In this document: one piece after another, positions 6,656 to 13,735 of the stretch
Numbering within the stretch: position 1 is the first letter of the stretch
Layout of the letters: each line of letters starts with the position of its first letter
DNA from: an uncultured Clostridia bacterium
GTDB taxonomy: Bacteria; Bacillota; Clostridia; Christensenellales; UBA1242
Length of the DNA stretch: 28,086 bases
Direction: 5' to 3'
NCBI GenBank assembly: GCA_944372745.1
Contig: CALWAB010000031.1
Location: forward strand, 1-28,086
Program-made: the position numbers and the translations under genes
The notes under the pieces: generated by a model
Seen by the model: the letters and a program-made list of their open reading frames with translations, nothing else
What the model was told of the DNA's origin: nothing
The model's database searches: none

Positions 6656-8290
6656 TTAGCAAATCTTCACTATTTGATTATTGATATAATTGACTATGTT
6701 TTCTAATGCTTGTATGATTGTGAAAACTTCGTCAAACTTTTGTAATTTAAGTTTTTTGTCTTTTACAGTTTTTGCTTGACTTTCAAGGCGTTTATACAAC
6801 AATTTCCGCGTACGAATCTTCAAAAATGCTAATTCCTTATCATAAGAAAATTCGTCTTCTATTTCTATGTCTATATTATCAAGAAGTTCTTTTTCCTTTA
6901 TTTCAAAAATCACTTCATACGCCTTGCTTATTTTTTGAATTAGGTCAAAATGTTCTTTTATACAATCTTTTTCCGTTTCAGTCAAGTCATACAATGTTAC
7001 TGCTCTATTAATAATATTTAAACACAATTCGGCTATATGTTCTGACTCACCTAATGCACTGCTGTAATACTGCAACATTGGCATATAATTTGAATCATCA
7101 CTTACTTTTAGAATATTACTTTTAGTTTGTGCAATGTTGGTATAAAATACATTAATTCTGTTGACTAAATTTTGTTTTTTCCGTTTCGACGGTTCTTTTA
7201 AGTATGCTTCTACTTTATCTATAATCTCTCGTTGTTCTAATGCTAATTCTTGCATCCCTTTTAAAATTTGATGGCTTGCTATAGGCAAATTACCAGTTAA
7301 ATTAGATTCAAGTATGAATATTTTTTGCCTTTCACTTCCGTTTTTGTCAGGCAATATCTTGTATAACAATTTACTAATTGGTTTAACCAAAAATAATTGC
7401 AAAATTGCATTCAATATATTCATCACTGCTAGTATTAAGACTATTACTACCGATTCATTGGAAATCCAACTTGACACCCATTCGACTAGTGGAGTGAATG
7501 TCACGACTAAAACCATTATAATAGTAGTCCCCACAGACATATACACATTAAATATTGTTGCACGCTTTGCTGTAATATTAGATTTTAAACATGCTAATAC
7601 TGATGCAAATGTAGTCCCAGTGTTAGCTCCAGCTATCAAATACATTGCTGACATCATAGTCATAGTACTATCACTTAATGACATCAATGAAACAATTAAT
7701 GCAGTAGTACCCAAACAGTGCAACCCCATACCGCATATAATACCTATTAAAATTAACAAAAATGGATTAGTAAGCGACGCTATAAACGCTGACACATTAG
7801 GATCATTTGTAACTGCTTCCATTCCAATGCTGGTCATCTTGAGCCCACAGAAAAGCAATCCAAAACTCGTGATAGTTTTACCAATTTTTATAACTTGGGG
7901 ATTTTTGGAAAATGTAAACATCAATGCCCCTATAAGAGCAAATAATCCAAATATTTCAACAATGTTAAATGATTCAAAACATAATAAGAAAAGAACTAAT
8001 GACGAACCAACCTGTGCTCCTAGAAATATTGGAAGTGCCTGTAAAAGCGTAAGCGCACCAATATTGATTAACCCTATATACATAATGGTAGATACAGATG
8101 AACTCTGTACCATAATAGTACTTCCTAATCCAGATAAAAAACCAACAAAACGATTTTTTGATAATTTACTGATATTCCGTCTTATTGCTTTTCCTGCTAC
8201 ACTTTCAAGACCTTGCCCCACCCCCTGTATTCCATATAATAATACTCCTAGCCCTGAAAGCAAAAAAAACAATCCGTATATTGCTTCCAT
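6656..8290 (-). CDS. Na/Pi-cotransporter family protein (NptA/YjbB type) with PhoU-like C-terminal domain
   Basis: A 544-residue membrane protein. Residues 1-310 contain about eight to nine hydrophobic helices with the inverted repeat of the Na/Pi cotransporter II family: first QSS motif GSTIMVQSSSVST (about 56-68), GAQVGSS near 90, and in the second repeat LGTTALIVS followed by AGANTGTTFASV. The second QSS motif is therefore replaced by GTT. From about 330 to the end is a helical, charged PhoU-like domain typical of the YjbB subfamily. It probably moves or exports phosphate, or acts in phosphate homeostasis (family knowledge). It heads the unit with pgk, tpiA and gpmI and is preceded by a promoter with a homopolymer spacer (8312-8340). 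Start at 8290 follows an AAAGGGA ribosome site. Confidence 0.88.
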   Translation of the reverse strand: MEAIYGLFFLLSGLGVLLYGIQGVGQGLESVAGKAIRRNISKLSKNRFVGFLSGLGSTIMVQSSSVSTIMYIGLINIGALTLLQALPIFLGAQVGSSLVLFLLCFESFNIVEIFGLFALIGALMFTFSKNPQVIKIGKTITSFGLLFCGLKMTSIGMEAVTNDPNVSAFIASLTNPFLLILIGIICGMGLHCLGTTALIVSLMSLSDSTMTMMSAMYLIAGANTGTTFASVLACLKSNITAKRATIFNVYMSVGTTIIMVLVVTFTPLVEWVSSWISNESVVIVLILAVMNILNAILQLFLVKPISKLLYKILPDKNGSERQKIFILESNLTGNLPIASHQILKGMQELALEQREIIDKVEAYLKEPSKRKKQNLVNRINVFYTNIAQTKSNILKVSDDSNYMPMLQYYSSALGESEHIAELCLNIINRAVTLYDLTETEKDCIKEHFDLIQKISKAYEVIFEIKEKELLDNIDIEIEDEFSYDKELAFLKIRTRKLLYKRLESQAKTVKDKKLKLQKFDEVFTIIQALENIVNYINNQIVKIC

Positions 8291-8311
8291 AGATTAATCC
8301 CTTTAAAGTAA

Positions 8312-8340
8312 AGTATATATTTTTTTTTTTTTTTTAACAA
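8312..8340 (-). promoter_or_regulatory. Putative promoter with a poly-A spacer, upstream of the Na/Pi-transporter-pgk-tpiA-gpmI unit
   Basis: On the minus strand TTGTTA (8340-8335) and TATACT (8317-8312) are separated by exactly 17 bases, of which 15 are an unbroken A run followed by TA. The whole homopolymer is 16 bases (8320-8335). The start codon lies 22 bases beyond the -10 box with AAAGGGA between. Changes in the run length would alter promoter spacing. Confidence 0.6.
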
Positions 8341-8455
8341 GCAAATACACCTTATTTTTATCAAAAATTACATAAAAATACAAATTTTTACTGCTTAATT
8401 GCAAATTTTATATTACATTATATTTCAATCATAGAAATAAGCCTACTTTTTAGAT

Positions 8456-8484
8456 TTGACAAATTATATAAAAAATGATAACAT
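8456..8484 (+). promoter_or_regulatory. Promoter of dus, placed for a leaderless transcript
   Basis: TTGACA (8456-8461), a 17-base spacer ending in TGA, and TAACAT (8479-8484) form a strong extended promoter. The ATG of dus is at 8491, seven bases after the -10 box, so the start of transcription would fall on or beside the start codon. The rest of the 8291-8490 gap holds only AT-rich sequence and the divergent poly-A promoter. Confidence 0.75.
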
Positions 8485-8490
8485 TTATAT

Positions 8491-9414
8491 ATGTTAAATT
8501 TTAAGTCAAACATTATATTAGCCCCTTTAGCTGGTTTTACAGATTGTGCGTTTAGACGCCTTTGTACAGATTGTGGTGCGGGATTAACTGTTACGGAAAT
8601 GGTAAGTGCAAAAGGTTTACACTATCAAAACGCTAATACAAAAATTTTACTAAAGACGGCGGGCGAAAGTCCAGTAAGTGCACAAATATTTGGTAATGAC
8701 CCACACATTATGGCAGAAGCCTGCCAAAGTGAAGCACTTAGCAAATTTGATTGTATTGACATAAATATGGGTTGTCCTGTGCCTAAAATCGTAAAAAATT
8801 TTGAAGGAAGTGCCCTATTAAATGACATCAATCTTGCAGAAAAAGTTATTAGCACTTGTGTAAAAAGCACTACAAAACCTATTTCAGTAAAATTTCGTTT
8901 AGGTTTTAAATTAGATGAAGATATATGTATAGATTTTGCTAAAATGTGTGAAAATGCTGGCGCATCTTTTATCACAATACACGGACGAACTAGAGAACAA
9001 TACTATAGCGGACAAGCAAAGTTTGATAACATATTTAAGGCGGCGGATAGTATAAAAATCCCTGTTTTTGCAAATGGCGACATTGCAAGTATTGATGATT
9101 ATAACTTTATTATGAATAACAGCAATGTATATGGTGTAGCCATAGGTAGAGGAGCATTAGGTAACCCCGCTATTTTTAATGAACTACTAGGAAACCCATA
9201 TCTTGATAAGGCATCGCTTATTTTAAAACACTATGAATACTTAAAGGCAAACTTTGATGAGCATTATATATCAACTAACTTAAAAAAGCATCTTTGTTAT
9301 TATATAGATGGTATAGATAATGCAAAATACATCCGCAATCAAATATTTACTTCAAAAGACATTGATAGTGCTATAAATATAGCCATTAAGGCTATAAAAG
9401 AAAATACCAAATAA
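8491..9414 (+). CDS. dus: tRNA-dihydrouridine synthase (Dus family)
   Basis: An FMN- and NADPH-dependent enzyme that reduces specific uridines in the tRNA D-loop. The 307-residue protein has the FMN-binding TIM-barrel start IILAPLAGFTDCAFRR, TEMVSAKGL, SAQIFGNDP, the catalytic Cys95 in INMGCPVPKIV, VKFRLGF, IHGRTREQYYSG, VFANGDIAS and VAIGRGALGNP, followed by a short helical tRNA-binding tail. Closest in pattern to Bacillota DusB/YacF enzymes, but I do not assign the uridine position. No Shine-Dalgarno sequence lies before the ATG; the promoter placement suggests leaderless translation. The gene stands alone between divergent and convergent neighbours. Confidence 0.95.
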   Translation: MLNFKSNIILAPLAGFTDCAFRRLCTDCGAGLTVTEMVSAKGLHYQNANTKILLKTAGESPVSAQIFGNDPHIMAEACQSEALSKFDCIDINMGCPVPKIVKNFEGSALLNDINLAEKVISTCVKSTTKPISVKFRLGFKLDEDICIDFAKMCENAGASFITIHGRTREQYYSGQAKFDNIFKAADSIKIPVFANGDIASIDDYNFIMNNSNVYGVAIGRGALGNPAIFNELLGNPYLDKASLILKHYEYLKANFDEHYISTNLKKHLCYYIDGIDNAKYIRNQIFTSKDIDSAINIAIKAIKENTK

Positions 9415-9441
9415 AGCGTATTATATAAATCGCAATACGCT
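9415..9441 (+). repeat. Hairpin directly after the dus stop codon
   Basis: AGCGTATT (9415-9422) pairs with AATACGCT (9434-9441) around an 11-base loop. No T-run follows, so it is not a standard terminator. It may protect the 3' end or act with the terminator at 9478. Confidence 0.4.
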
Positions 9442-9477
9442 ATATATTGTACTATATAATTTAACTTAAACAAAAAT

Positions 9478-9502
9478 AAGCAGGTTTAAAAACCTGCTTT
9501 TT
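9478..9502. terminator. Bidirectional terminator between dus and the HU gene
   Basis: The stem AAGCAGGTT/AACCTGCTT (9478-9486 with 9491-9499) has a 4-base loop and is followed by T's on the plus strand. On the minus strand it is followed by CTTATTTTTG. It sits four bases past the end of the HU gene at 9507. Confidence 0.85.
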
Positions 9503-9506
9503 ATAA

Positions 9507-9779
9507 TTATTGAATGTCTGCCTTGAATTTCTTCCCTGCTTTAAATGAAGGTGCTTTGCAAGCAGCAATTTCGATTGATTCACCAGTCTTAGGATTAATG
9601 CCCTGTCTAGCTTCTCTAGCACGAACTTCCCATTTACCTATACCAGTGATTGTGACATCTTCGCCATTTTTTAATGTCTCTGTCAATACTTCATAGCAAG
9701 CATCCATGATTTCGCTACAATCTTTTTTGCTAATTCCAGTCTTATCTGAAACTGCATCAATGAACTCTTGTTTATTCAT
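9507..9779 (-). CDS. HU/IHF-family DNA-binding protein, paralogue 1
   Basis: A 90-residue nucleoid protein of the HU family, which binds and bends DNA as a dimer. Start MNKQEFIDAVSDKTG, then the helical dimer core and the beta-arm region REARQGINPKTGESIEIAACK with the intercalating Asn-Pro-Lys-Thr-Gly, then PSFKAGKKFK. The usual GxFG.F.V at the arm base reads GIGKWEVRAR, with Trp for Phe. A GGAGA ribosome site and an extended -10 box (9814-9822) precede it and a strong terminator follows, so it is a monocistronic unit. This copy keeps the canonical arm and is the likelier main HU of the pair. Confidence 0.95.
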   Translation of the reverse strand: MNKQEFIDAVSDKTGISKKDCSEIMDACYEVLTETLKNGEDVTITGIGKWEVRAREARQGINPKTGESIEIAACKAPSFKAGKKFKADIQ

Positions 9780-9813
9780 AAATTTTAATCTCCTTGTTTA
9801 AATTTACAAGTTG

Positions 9814-9822
9814 ATTATATCA
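9814..9822 (-). promoter_or_regulatory. Extended -10 promoter of HU gene 1
   Basis: The minus strand reads TGATATAAT. The position where a -35 box would lie falls inside the hairpin at 9824-9850 and reads AGACTT, so the promoter relies on the TGn extension. Confidence 0.55.
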
Positions 9823-9823
9823 T

Positions 9824-9850
9824 AAAATGCTAGATAAAGTCTAGCATTTT
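9824..9850 (-). terminator. 10-bp perfect hairpin between the two HU genes
   Basis: AAAATGCTAG (9824-9833) pairs fully with CTAGCATTTT (9841-9850) around a 7-base loop. On the minus strand it follows HU gene 2 by 28 bases and ends in four T's, so it is a plausible terminator. It also covers the -35 region of HU gene 1. Confidence 0.6.
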
Positions 9851-9878
9851 TAAGCATATTTAAAAATAAATTTACATA

Positions 9879-10151
9879 TTACGCAACTTCATTTTTTAGT
9901 TTTTCACCACATTTAAACACGGGCACTCTTTTAGCTTTATGCTTATCAAATCTTTTTTCTATGGGATTATAAACTAGGCGAGCTTTTCTCTCTACAACTT
10001 TAAAACTACCAAAATTCATAAGACTAACTGTATCCCCTCTTTTCAATGCTTCTATAATAATTTGTTGAAATTCGTCAATAGCATTTTTACTTTCCTTGAG
10101 TGATAATTTTGTTTTCTTTGATAATTCTTCTACTAATGTTTTTTTATTCAT
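9879..10151 (-). CDS. HU/IHF-family DNA-binding protein, paralogue 2 (divergent arm)
   Basis: A 90-residue HU homologue. The dimer core (MNKKTLVEELSKKTKLSLKE) and the NFGSFKVVERKAR beta-hairpin base are regular, but the DNA-contacting arm reads LVYNPIEKRFDKHKAKRVP. The Asn-Pro wedge is kept while the following Thr-Gly-Glu and the Gly-Arg before it are replaced, giving a more basic arm. The start follows a strong CTAGGAGGA ribosome site, 60 bases after the flippase gene, so it may be co-transcribed with that. An HU gene next to the spoVB/yabM homologue matches the order seen in many Clostridia (family context, from memory). The altered arm suggests a different DNA-binding preference (inference). 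Confidence 0.92.
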   Translation of the reverse strand: MNKKTLVEELSKKTKLSLKESKNAIDEFQQIIIEALKRGDTVSLMNFGSFKVVERKARLVYNPIEKRFDKHKAKRVPVFKCGEKLKNEVA

Positions 10152-10210
10152 AATGTCCTCCTAGAATAATCTTTGACATTTTAATTTTTTATTAAACAAT
10201 AATTTTAAAA

Positions 10211-11776
10211 TCAATTTGATTTTTTAAATTTCAACAAATATTTACCCAATGTATGCCAATCATATTTTTCTCCGTATGACATAATGGCATAAACTAAGCA
10301 ATATATTACACCACCACATATAAGCATTGTAGGGACTAATACTACCCCATGTTTTAAAATAAACTTTATTGTTTGCATAGCCGTTAACATCATTATGCTT
10401 GCAAGTATTGGCAAAAAAATGTCATATTTAACTGATAAAGTTATTTTAAATTTTTTATTTAGCATCGTTACATTCAATAATGCACATAATCCATAACAAA
10501 CAACTGAAGAGATTATAGCCCCATATATATTTAAATTAGGCATTAATACTAAAGTAATTGTTAAAAGCACTTTAACAAGACAACACAAAAGCATATTAAG
10601 CATAGGAATTTTAGATAAATTAATAGATTGTAAAATAGTTGTAGATATTTGAACTAAGGCTATAAATATAATGCTTATACTACCTATCCTTAATAGAATT
10701 GATGCCACATCAAATTCATTTATTTCTCCTATTTTCAGTCCATTTTTAAATAAAAATGTAATAATATCGTTTGGGAAAAAACAAAAGACAAAAAAACAAG
10801 GTATTACAATTAACAAAACTAATTGAAATGCAAAACTTGTTTTTTGTTTTACTTCTACATAATTTTGATTTTTATATAATTTGGATACTATAGGAATGAC
10901 CATTGTAGCAATAGATAAGGAAAGCACAACAGGTAAATTTATAAGAGAATTGACCACTCCTGTCAAAATACCATATAGGTTTGTTGCTTGTGATGTGGTA
11001 AAGTTAATGCTCTTTAATAAATTTACTATCAAGAAACTATCAATCAAAATTGTTAATGGCATTATCATACTGCTAAAAGTGATAGGTAAAGCCGTTTTTA
11101 AAATACCTTTGATTGTTATTTCTTTAGAACTAATTTTAGATTTATAGACCGAATATTTTTTATTGTAAAATATGTATTCAATAACTATAACACACAAAGC
11201 AACAAATTCACTTACAGTCACACCTAAAACTGCTCCAAGTGCCCCATACATTACCCCCTTAGGAATTAACATTTGTGCAAATAATAAACCCATTATTAAT
11301 TTAAATACTTGTTCCACTATCATAGAAATAGAAGTTGGCATAATATTTTGTTTGCCTTGAAAAAAACCACGAAATACAGAAAGTATACCAACAAAAATTA
11401 TAGATGGTGCTATCCCTAGATATACTATAGCTACTTGATTATTGCCCTGCAAGTTAGCAATAAATTTTGAAAAAACCATTAGTAAAACAGCAAAAATAAT
11501 TGAAAGACCAGTAAAAAATAATAAGGAAAGTTTAATTACTCTTTTTGAATCCCGCTCGTCTCCCGTTGCAATTATTTTCGCTATTGCATTAGGAACACCT
11601 GTTGAACAGAAAACTAGTATAGTAGAATATAAAGGGAAAATTAATTGATATAATCCAAGACCCTCTGCTCCCAATATATTTGTTAAAGGTATTCGATATA
11701 TAGCCCCTATTATTTTTGATAAAAAACTTGCAATTGTTAATACTACAGTGCCTAATATAAAACTTTGTTTTTTCAT
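10211..11776 (-). CDS. SpoVB/YabM/MurJ-like polysaccharide flippase (MOP superfamily)
   Basis: A 521-residue polytopic membrane protein with about 14 hydrophobic helices. The start KQSFILGTVVLTIASFLSKIIGAIYRIPLTNILGAEGLGLYQLIFPLY is typical of the SpoVB/YtgP branch of the MOP exporters, which flip lipid-linked peptidoglycan or spore-cortex precursors. Further markers are STGVPNAIAKIIA, GFFQGKQNIMPTSISMIVEQVFK and the helix pair at the C-terminus. It may be the cell's lipid II flippase or a sporulation version; sequence alone does not decide. I see no good Shine-Dalgarno sequence before the ATG (CACAACATATCAGT). It is divergent from spoVT by 118 bases, whereas in Bacillus spoVT and yabM run in the same direction. 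Confidence 0.9.
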   Translation of the reverse strand: MKKQSFILGTVVLTIASFLSKIIGAIYRIPLTNILGAEGLGLYQLIFPLYSTILVFCSTGVPNAIAKIIATGDERDSKRVIKLSLLFFTGLSIIFAVLLMVFSKFIANLQGNNQVAIVYLGIAPSIIFVGILSVFRGFFQGKQNIMPTSISMIVEQVFKLIMGLLFAQMLIPKGVMYGALGAVLGVTVSEFVALCVIVIEYIFYNKKYSVYKSKISSKEITIKGILKTALPITFSSMIMPLTILIDSFLIVNLLKSINFTTSQATNLYGILTGVVNSLINLPVVLSLSIATMVIPIVSKLYKNQNYVEVKQKTSFAFQLVLLIVIPCFFVFCFFPNDIITFLFKNGLKIGEINEFDVASILLRIGSISIIFIALVQISTTILQSINLSKIPMLNMLLCCLVKVLLTITLVLMPNLNIYGAIISSVVCYGLCALLNVTMLNKKFKITLSVKYDIFLPILASIMMLTAMQTIKFILKHGVVLVPTMLICGGVIYCLVYAIMSYGEKYDWHTLGKYLLKFKKSN

Positions 11777-11894
11777 ACTGATATGTTGTGCAAATTTTGT
11801 CGAATTTAATCAAATTATGTAATATTTTTTTAAAGATTGGTGGTATATTTTTTTAAAAAACACAAATATTAGGTTAAGTACTAAGGAGAACATA

Positions 11895-12410
11895 ATGAAA
11901 AAATCAGGAATTATACGCAGATTAGATGAATTAGGACGCATTGTTATACCTAAAGAAATTAGAAAAACATTACATATTAAAGAAGGTACTCCACTAGATA
12001 TTAATGTAGAAGACGACCAAACAATTATTTTAAGAAAATTCTCACCTATTATGGAACTAGGAAGTATTGCTCAAGTGAGTGCTGATGTATTGTATGATGA
12101 AATTGGACAACCTACATTTATTACTGATTTAGATAAGCTTGTAGCTTGTAGTGGAACTAAAAAAGTAGAACATAATTTAAAAGAAGGTATTATGAAAAAA
12201 TTTAGTAAGCGAACTATATCTATTTTAGATAACTATAATGATACATTATTTGTAGACGAAAATACTCCACATAGCAATATTATAATTGTTCCTATAATAG
12301 TTGAAGGTGATATTCTAGGTAGCATAATCGTTGATTATAAAGAATGCAATGATATACTTATATCGAATTTAAAGTTGGCATCTAATTTTATATCAAAATT
12401 GGTATACTAA
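11895..12410 (+). CDS. spoVT: SpoVT-like AbrB/GAF transcriptional regulator
   Basis: A 171-residue regulator. Residues 1-50 are the AbrB swapped-hairpin DNA-binding domain: GIIRRLDELGRIVIPKEIRKTLHIKEGTPLDI, nearly the classic SpoVT pattern. FSPIMELG then links to a GAF-type domain (about 55-171), as in Bacillus SpoVT (178 residues), a late-sporulation regulator of forespore genes. The ribosome site AAGGAGAA is good. Upstream, TGGTATATT at 11838-11846 could be an extended -10 box; no sigma-G consensus is obvious. Since sporulation genes that normally flank it (yabP, yabQ) are not here, its present role may not be sporulation (inference). Confidence 0.92.
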   Translation: MKKSGIIRRLDELGRIVIPKEIRKTLHIKEGTPLDINVEDDQTIILRKFSPIMELGSIAQVSADVLYDEIGQPTFITDLDKLVACSGTKKVEHNLKEGIMKKFSKRTISILDNYNDTLFVDENTPHSNIIIVPIIVEGDILGSIIVDYKECNDILISNLKLASNFISKLVY

Positions 12411-12441
12411 AAAAAAGAATACACTACATATTGTGTATTCT
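12409..12441 (-). terminator. Terminator of the plsX-rnc-smc-ftsY operon
   Basis: On the minus strand the 9-bp stem AGAATACAC/GTGTATTCT (12441-12433 with 12424-12416), with an 8-base loop, is followed by eight T's. It lies 43 bases past the ftsY stop and abuts the spoVT stop, so it may serve both strands, but the T-run favours the minus strand. Confidence 0.8.
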
Positions 12442-12483
12442 ATCAATATAATACATTTTATATTGTATTGTCAAAATATATAA

Positions 12484-13722
12484 TTATACTATACCTTCGA
12501 CAAATTCTTCTGCATTGAATGGTACTAGGTCATCCATACTTTCGCCCACTCCAACAAATTTAACAGGAATTTCAAATTCATTACAAATGCTAACTACGAT
12601 TCCCCCCTTTGCAGAACCATCAAGTTTAGTCAATATAATTCCATCTAAGTCTACTGCTTGATTAAATTCTCTCACTTGATTCACTGCATTTTGTCCAGTC
12701 GTTGCATCAATCACAATTAAGCGTTCAAATTGAGCTTCATCCCAATTTTTCATCGCTACCCTATTCACTTTAGACAATTCTTCCATTAAGTTAACTTTAT
12801 TATGTAAGCGTCCAGCTGTATCAACTAGTACCACATCAAAACCTTTTGATTTAGCAAAACTAATTCCGTCGAATACGACACTTGCTGAATCTGCACCTTC
12901 AGCTTGTTTTATTATTTTAACATCAACGCGTTTCGCCCACTCAGTAAGTTGGTCACTTGCAGCAGCCCTAAAAGTATCTCCTGCAACTACTACAACTTTT
13001 TTACCTAAGTTCTTATAATAATTCGCAAGTTTACCTATAGTAGTAGTTTTACCTACGCCATTAACACCTACTATTATGCTAACTTTAGGGAATGTCTCTT
13101 CTTCACTCTCAATGTCAACCATTTCACCTATTACTTCACGCAAAACTACTTTGACATCTTCGGCTGTTTTTAGTTTATCTTTTTTAATACGCAAACGCAT
13201 TTCTTCTATAATATCACTTGAAGTTTCTACACCTAAATCGGAAGAAATTAAAATGTCTTCTAAATCTTCAAAAAATTCATCATTCAATTCACCCTTACCA
13301 AACACTTGTTCAATTTTGTTAGAAATTGAATCTTTAGTTTTCTTAAGGGCATTTTTAATTTTTTTGAAAAACCCTACCTTTTCTTTTGGTTGATTTTCTT
13401 CAATGGATATAGAGTTTACTTCTTGCTCGTTTTCAGTTTTGTGTGGAACAGCATCCGAAACTTCATCTGCTTGTAAATCGATTTCTTCGCTTCCAATGTT
13501 ATCTTCTACACTAGGTGCAATATTGACGCTTTCTATAAGTTCTTCATTATCTTGTTGAAGTTCAATATTATCATTAACTACATTATCATTTACATTATCG
13601 GCATTTGAATTCTTTTGCAATTTCTTTTGCAGTTTCTCTTGTCTTAATTGCTCTTTCTTCTCTAGTTTCTCTTTCTTCATTTGCTCTTTAAGAGCTTTTT
13701 TTTCTTCTCTACTGATTTTCAT
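12484..13722 (-). CDS. ftsY: Signal recognition particle receptor FtsY
   Basis: The membrane-associated GTPase that receives SRP-ribosome complexes at the inner membrane. Residues 1-115 are a charged, low-complexity A-domain, first basic (KEKLEKKEQLRQEKLQKKL) then acidic. FFKKIKNALKKTKDS begins the amphipathic membrane-targeting helix and N domain. The G domain carries GVNGVGKTTTIGKLA (P-loop), AGDTFRAAASDQL, VDTAGRLHNK, LTKLDGSAKGG and the ending GVGESMDDLVPFNAEEFVEGI. Length 412 is long for Bacillota because of the A-domain. Start chosen at the ATG (13722), seven bases after GGAGA; a TTG just before it is too close. Its ribosome site overlaps the smc stop, so translation is coupled. Confidence 0.97.
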   Translation of the reverse strand: MKISREEKKALKEQMKKEKLEKKEQLRQEKLQKKLQKNSNADNVNDNVVNDNIELQQDNEELIESVNIAPSVEDNIGSEEIDLQADEVSDAVPHKTENEQEVNSISIEENQPKEKVGFFKKIKNALKKTKDSISNKIEQVFGKGELNDEFFEDLEDILISSDLGVETSSDIIEEMRLRIKKDKLKTAEDVKVVLREVIGEMVDIESEEETFPKVSIIVGVNGVGKTTTIGKLANYYKNLGKKVVVVAGDTFRAAASDQLTEWAKRVDVKIIKQAEGADSASVVFDGISFAKSKGFDVVLVDTAGRLHNKVNLMEELSKVNRVAMKNWDEAQFERLIVIDATTGQNAVNQVREFNQAVDLDGIILTKLDGSAKGGIVVSICNEFEIPVKFVGVGESMDDLVPFNAEEFVEGIV

Positions 13723-13735
13723 CAATAATCTCCTT

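Noticed and set aside
7314..8297. A 327-codon open frame on the plus strand opposite the Na/Pi transporter gene
   Set aside because: It mirrors the transporter's hydrophobic codons, has no ribosome site, and its translation resembles no protein; the minus-strand gene has clear family motifs.
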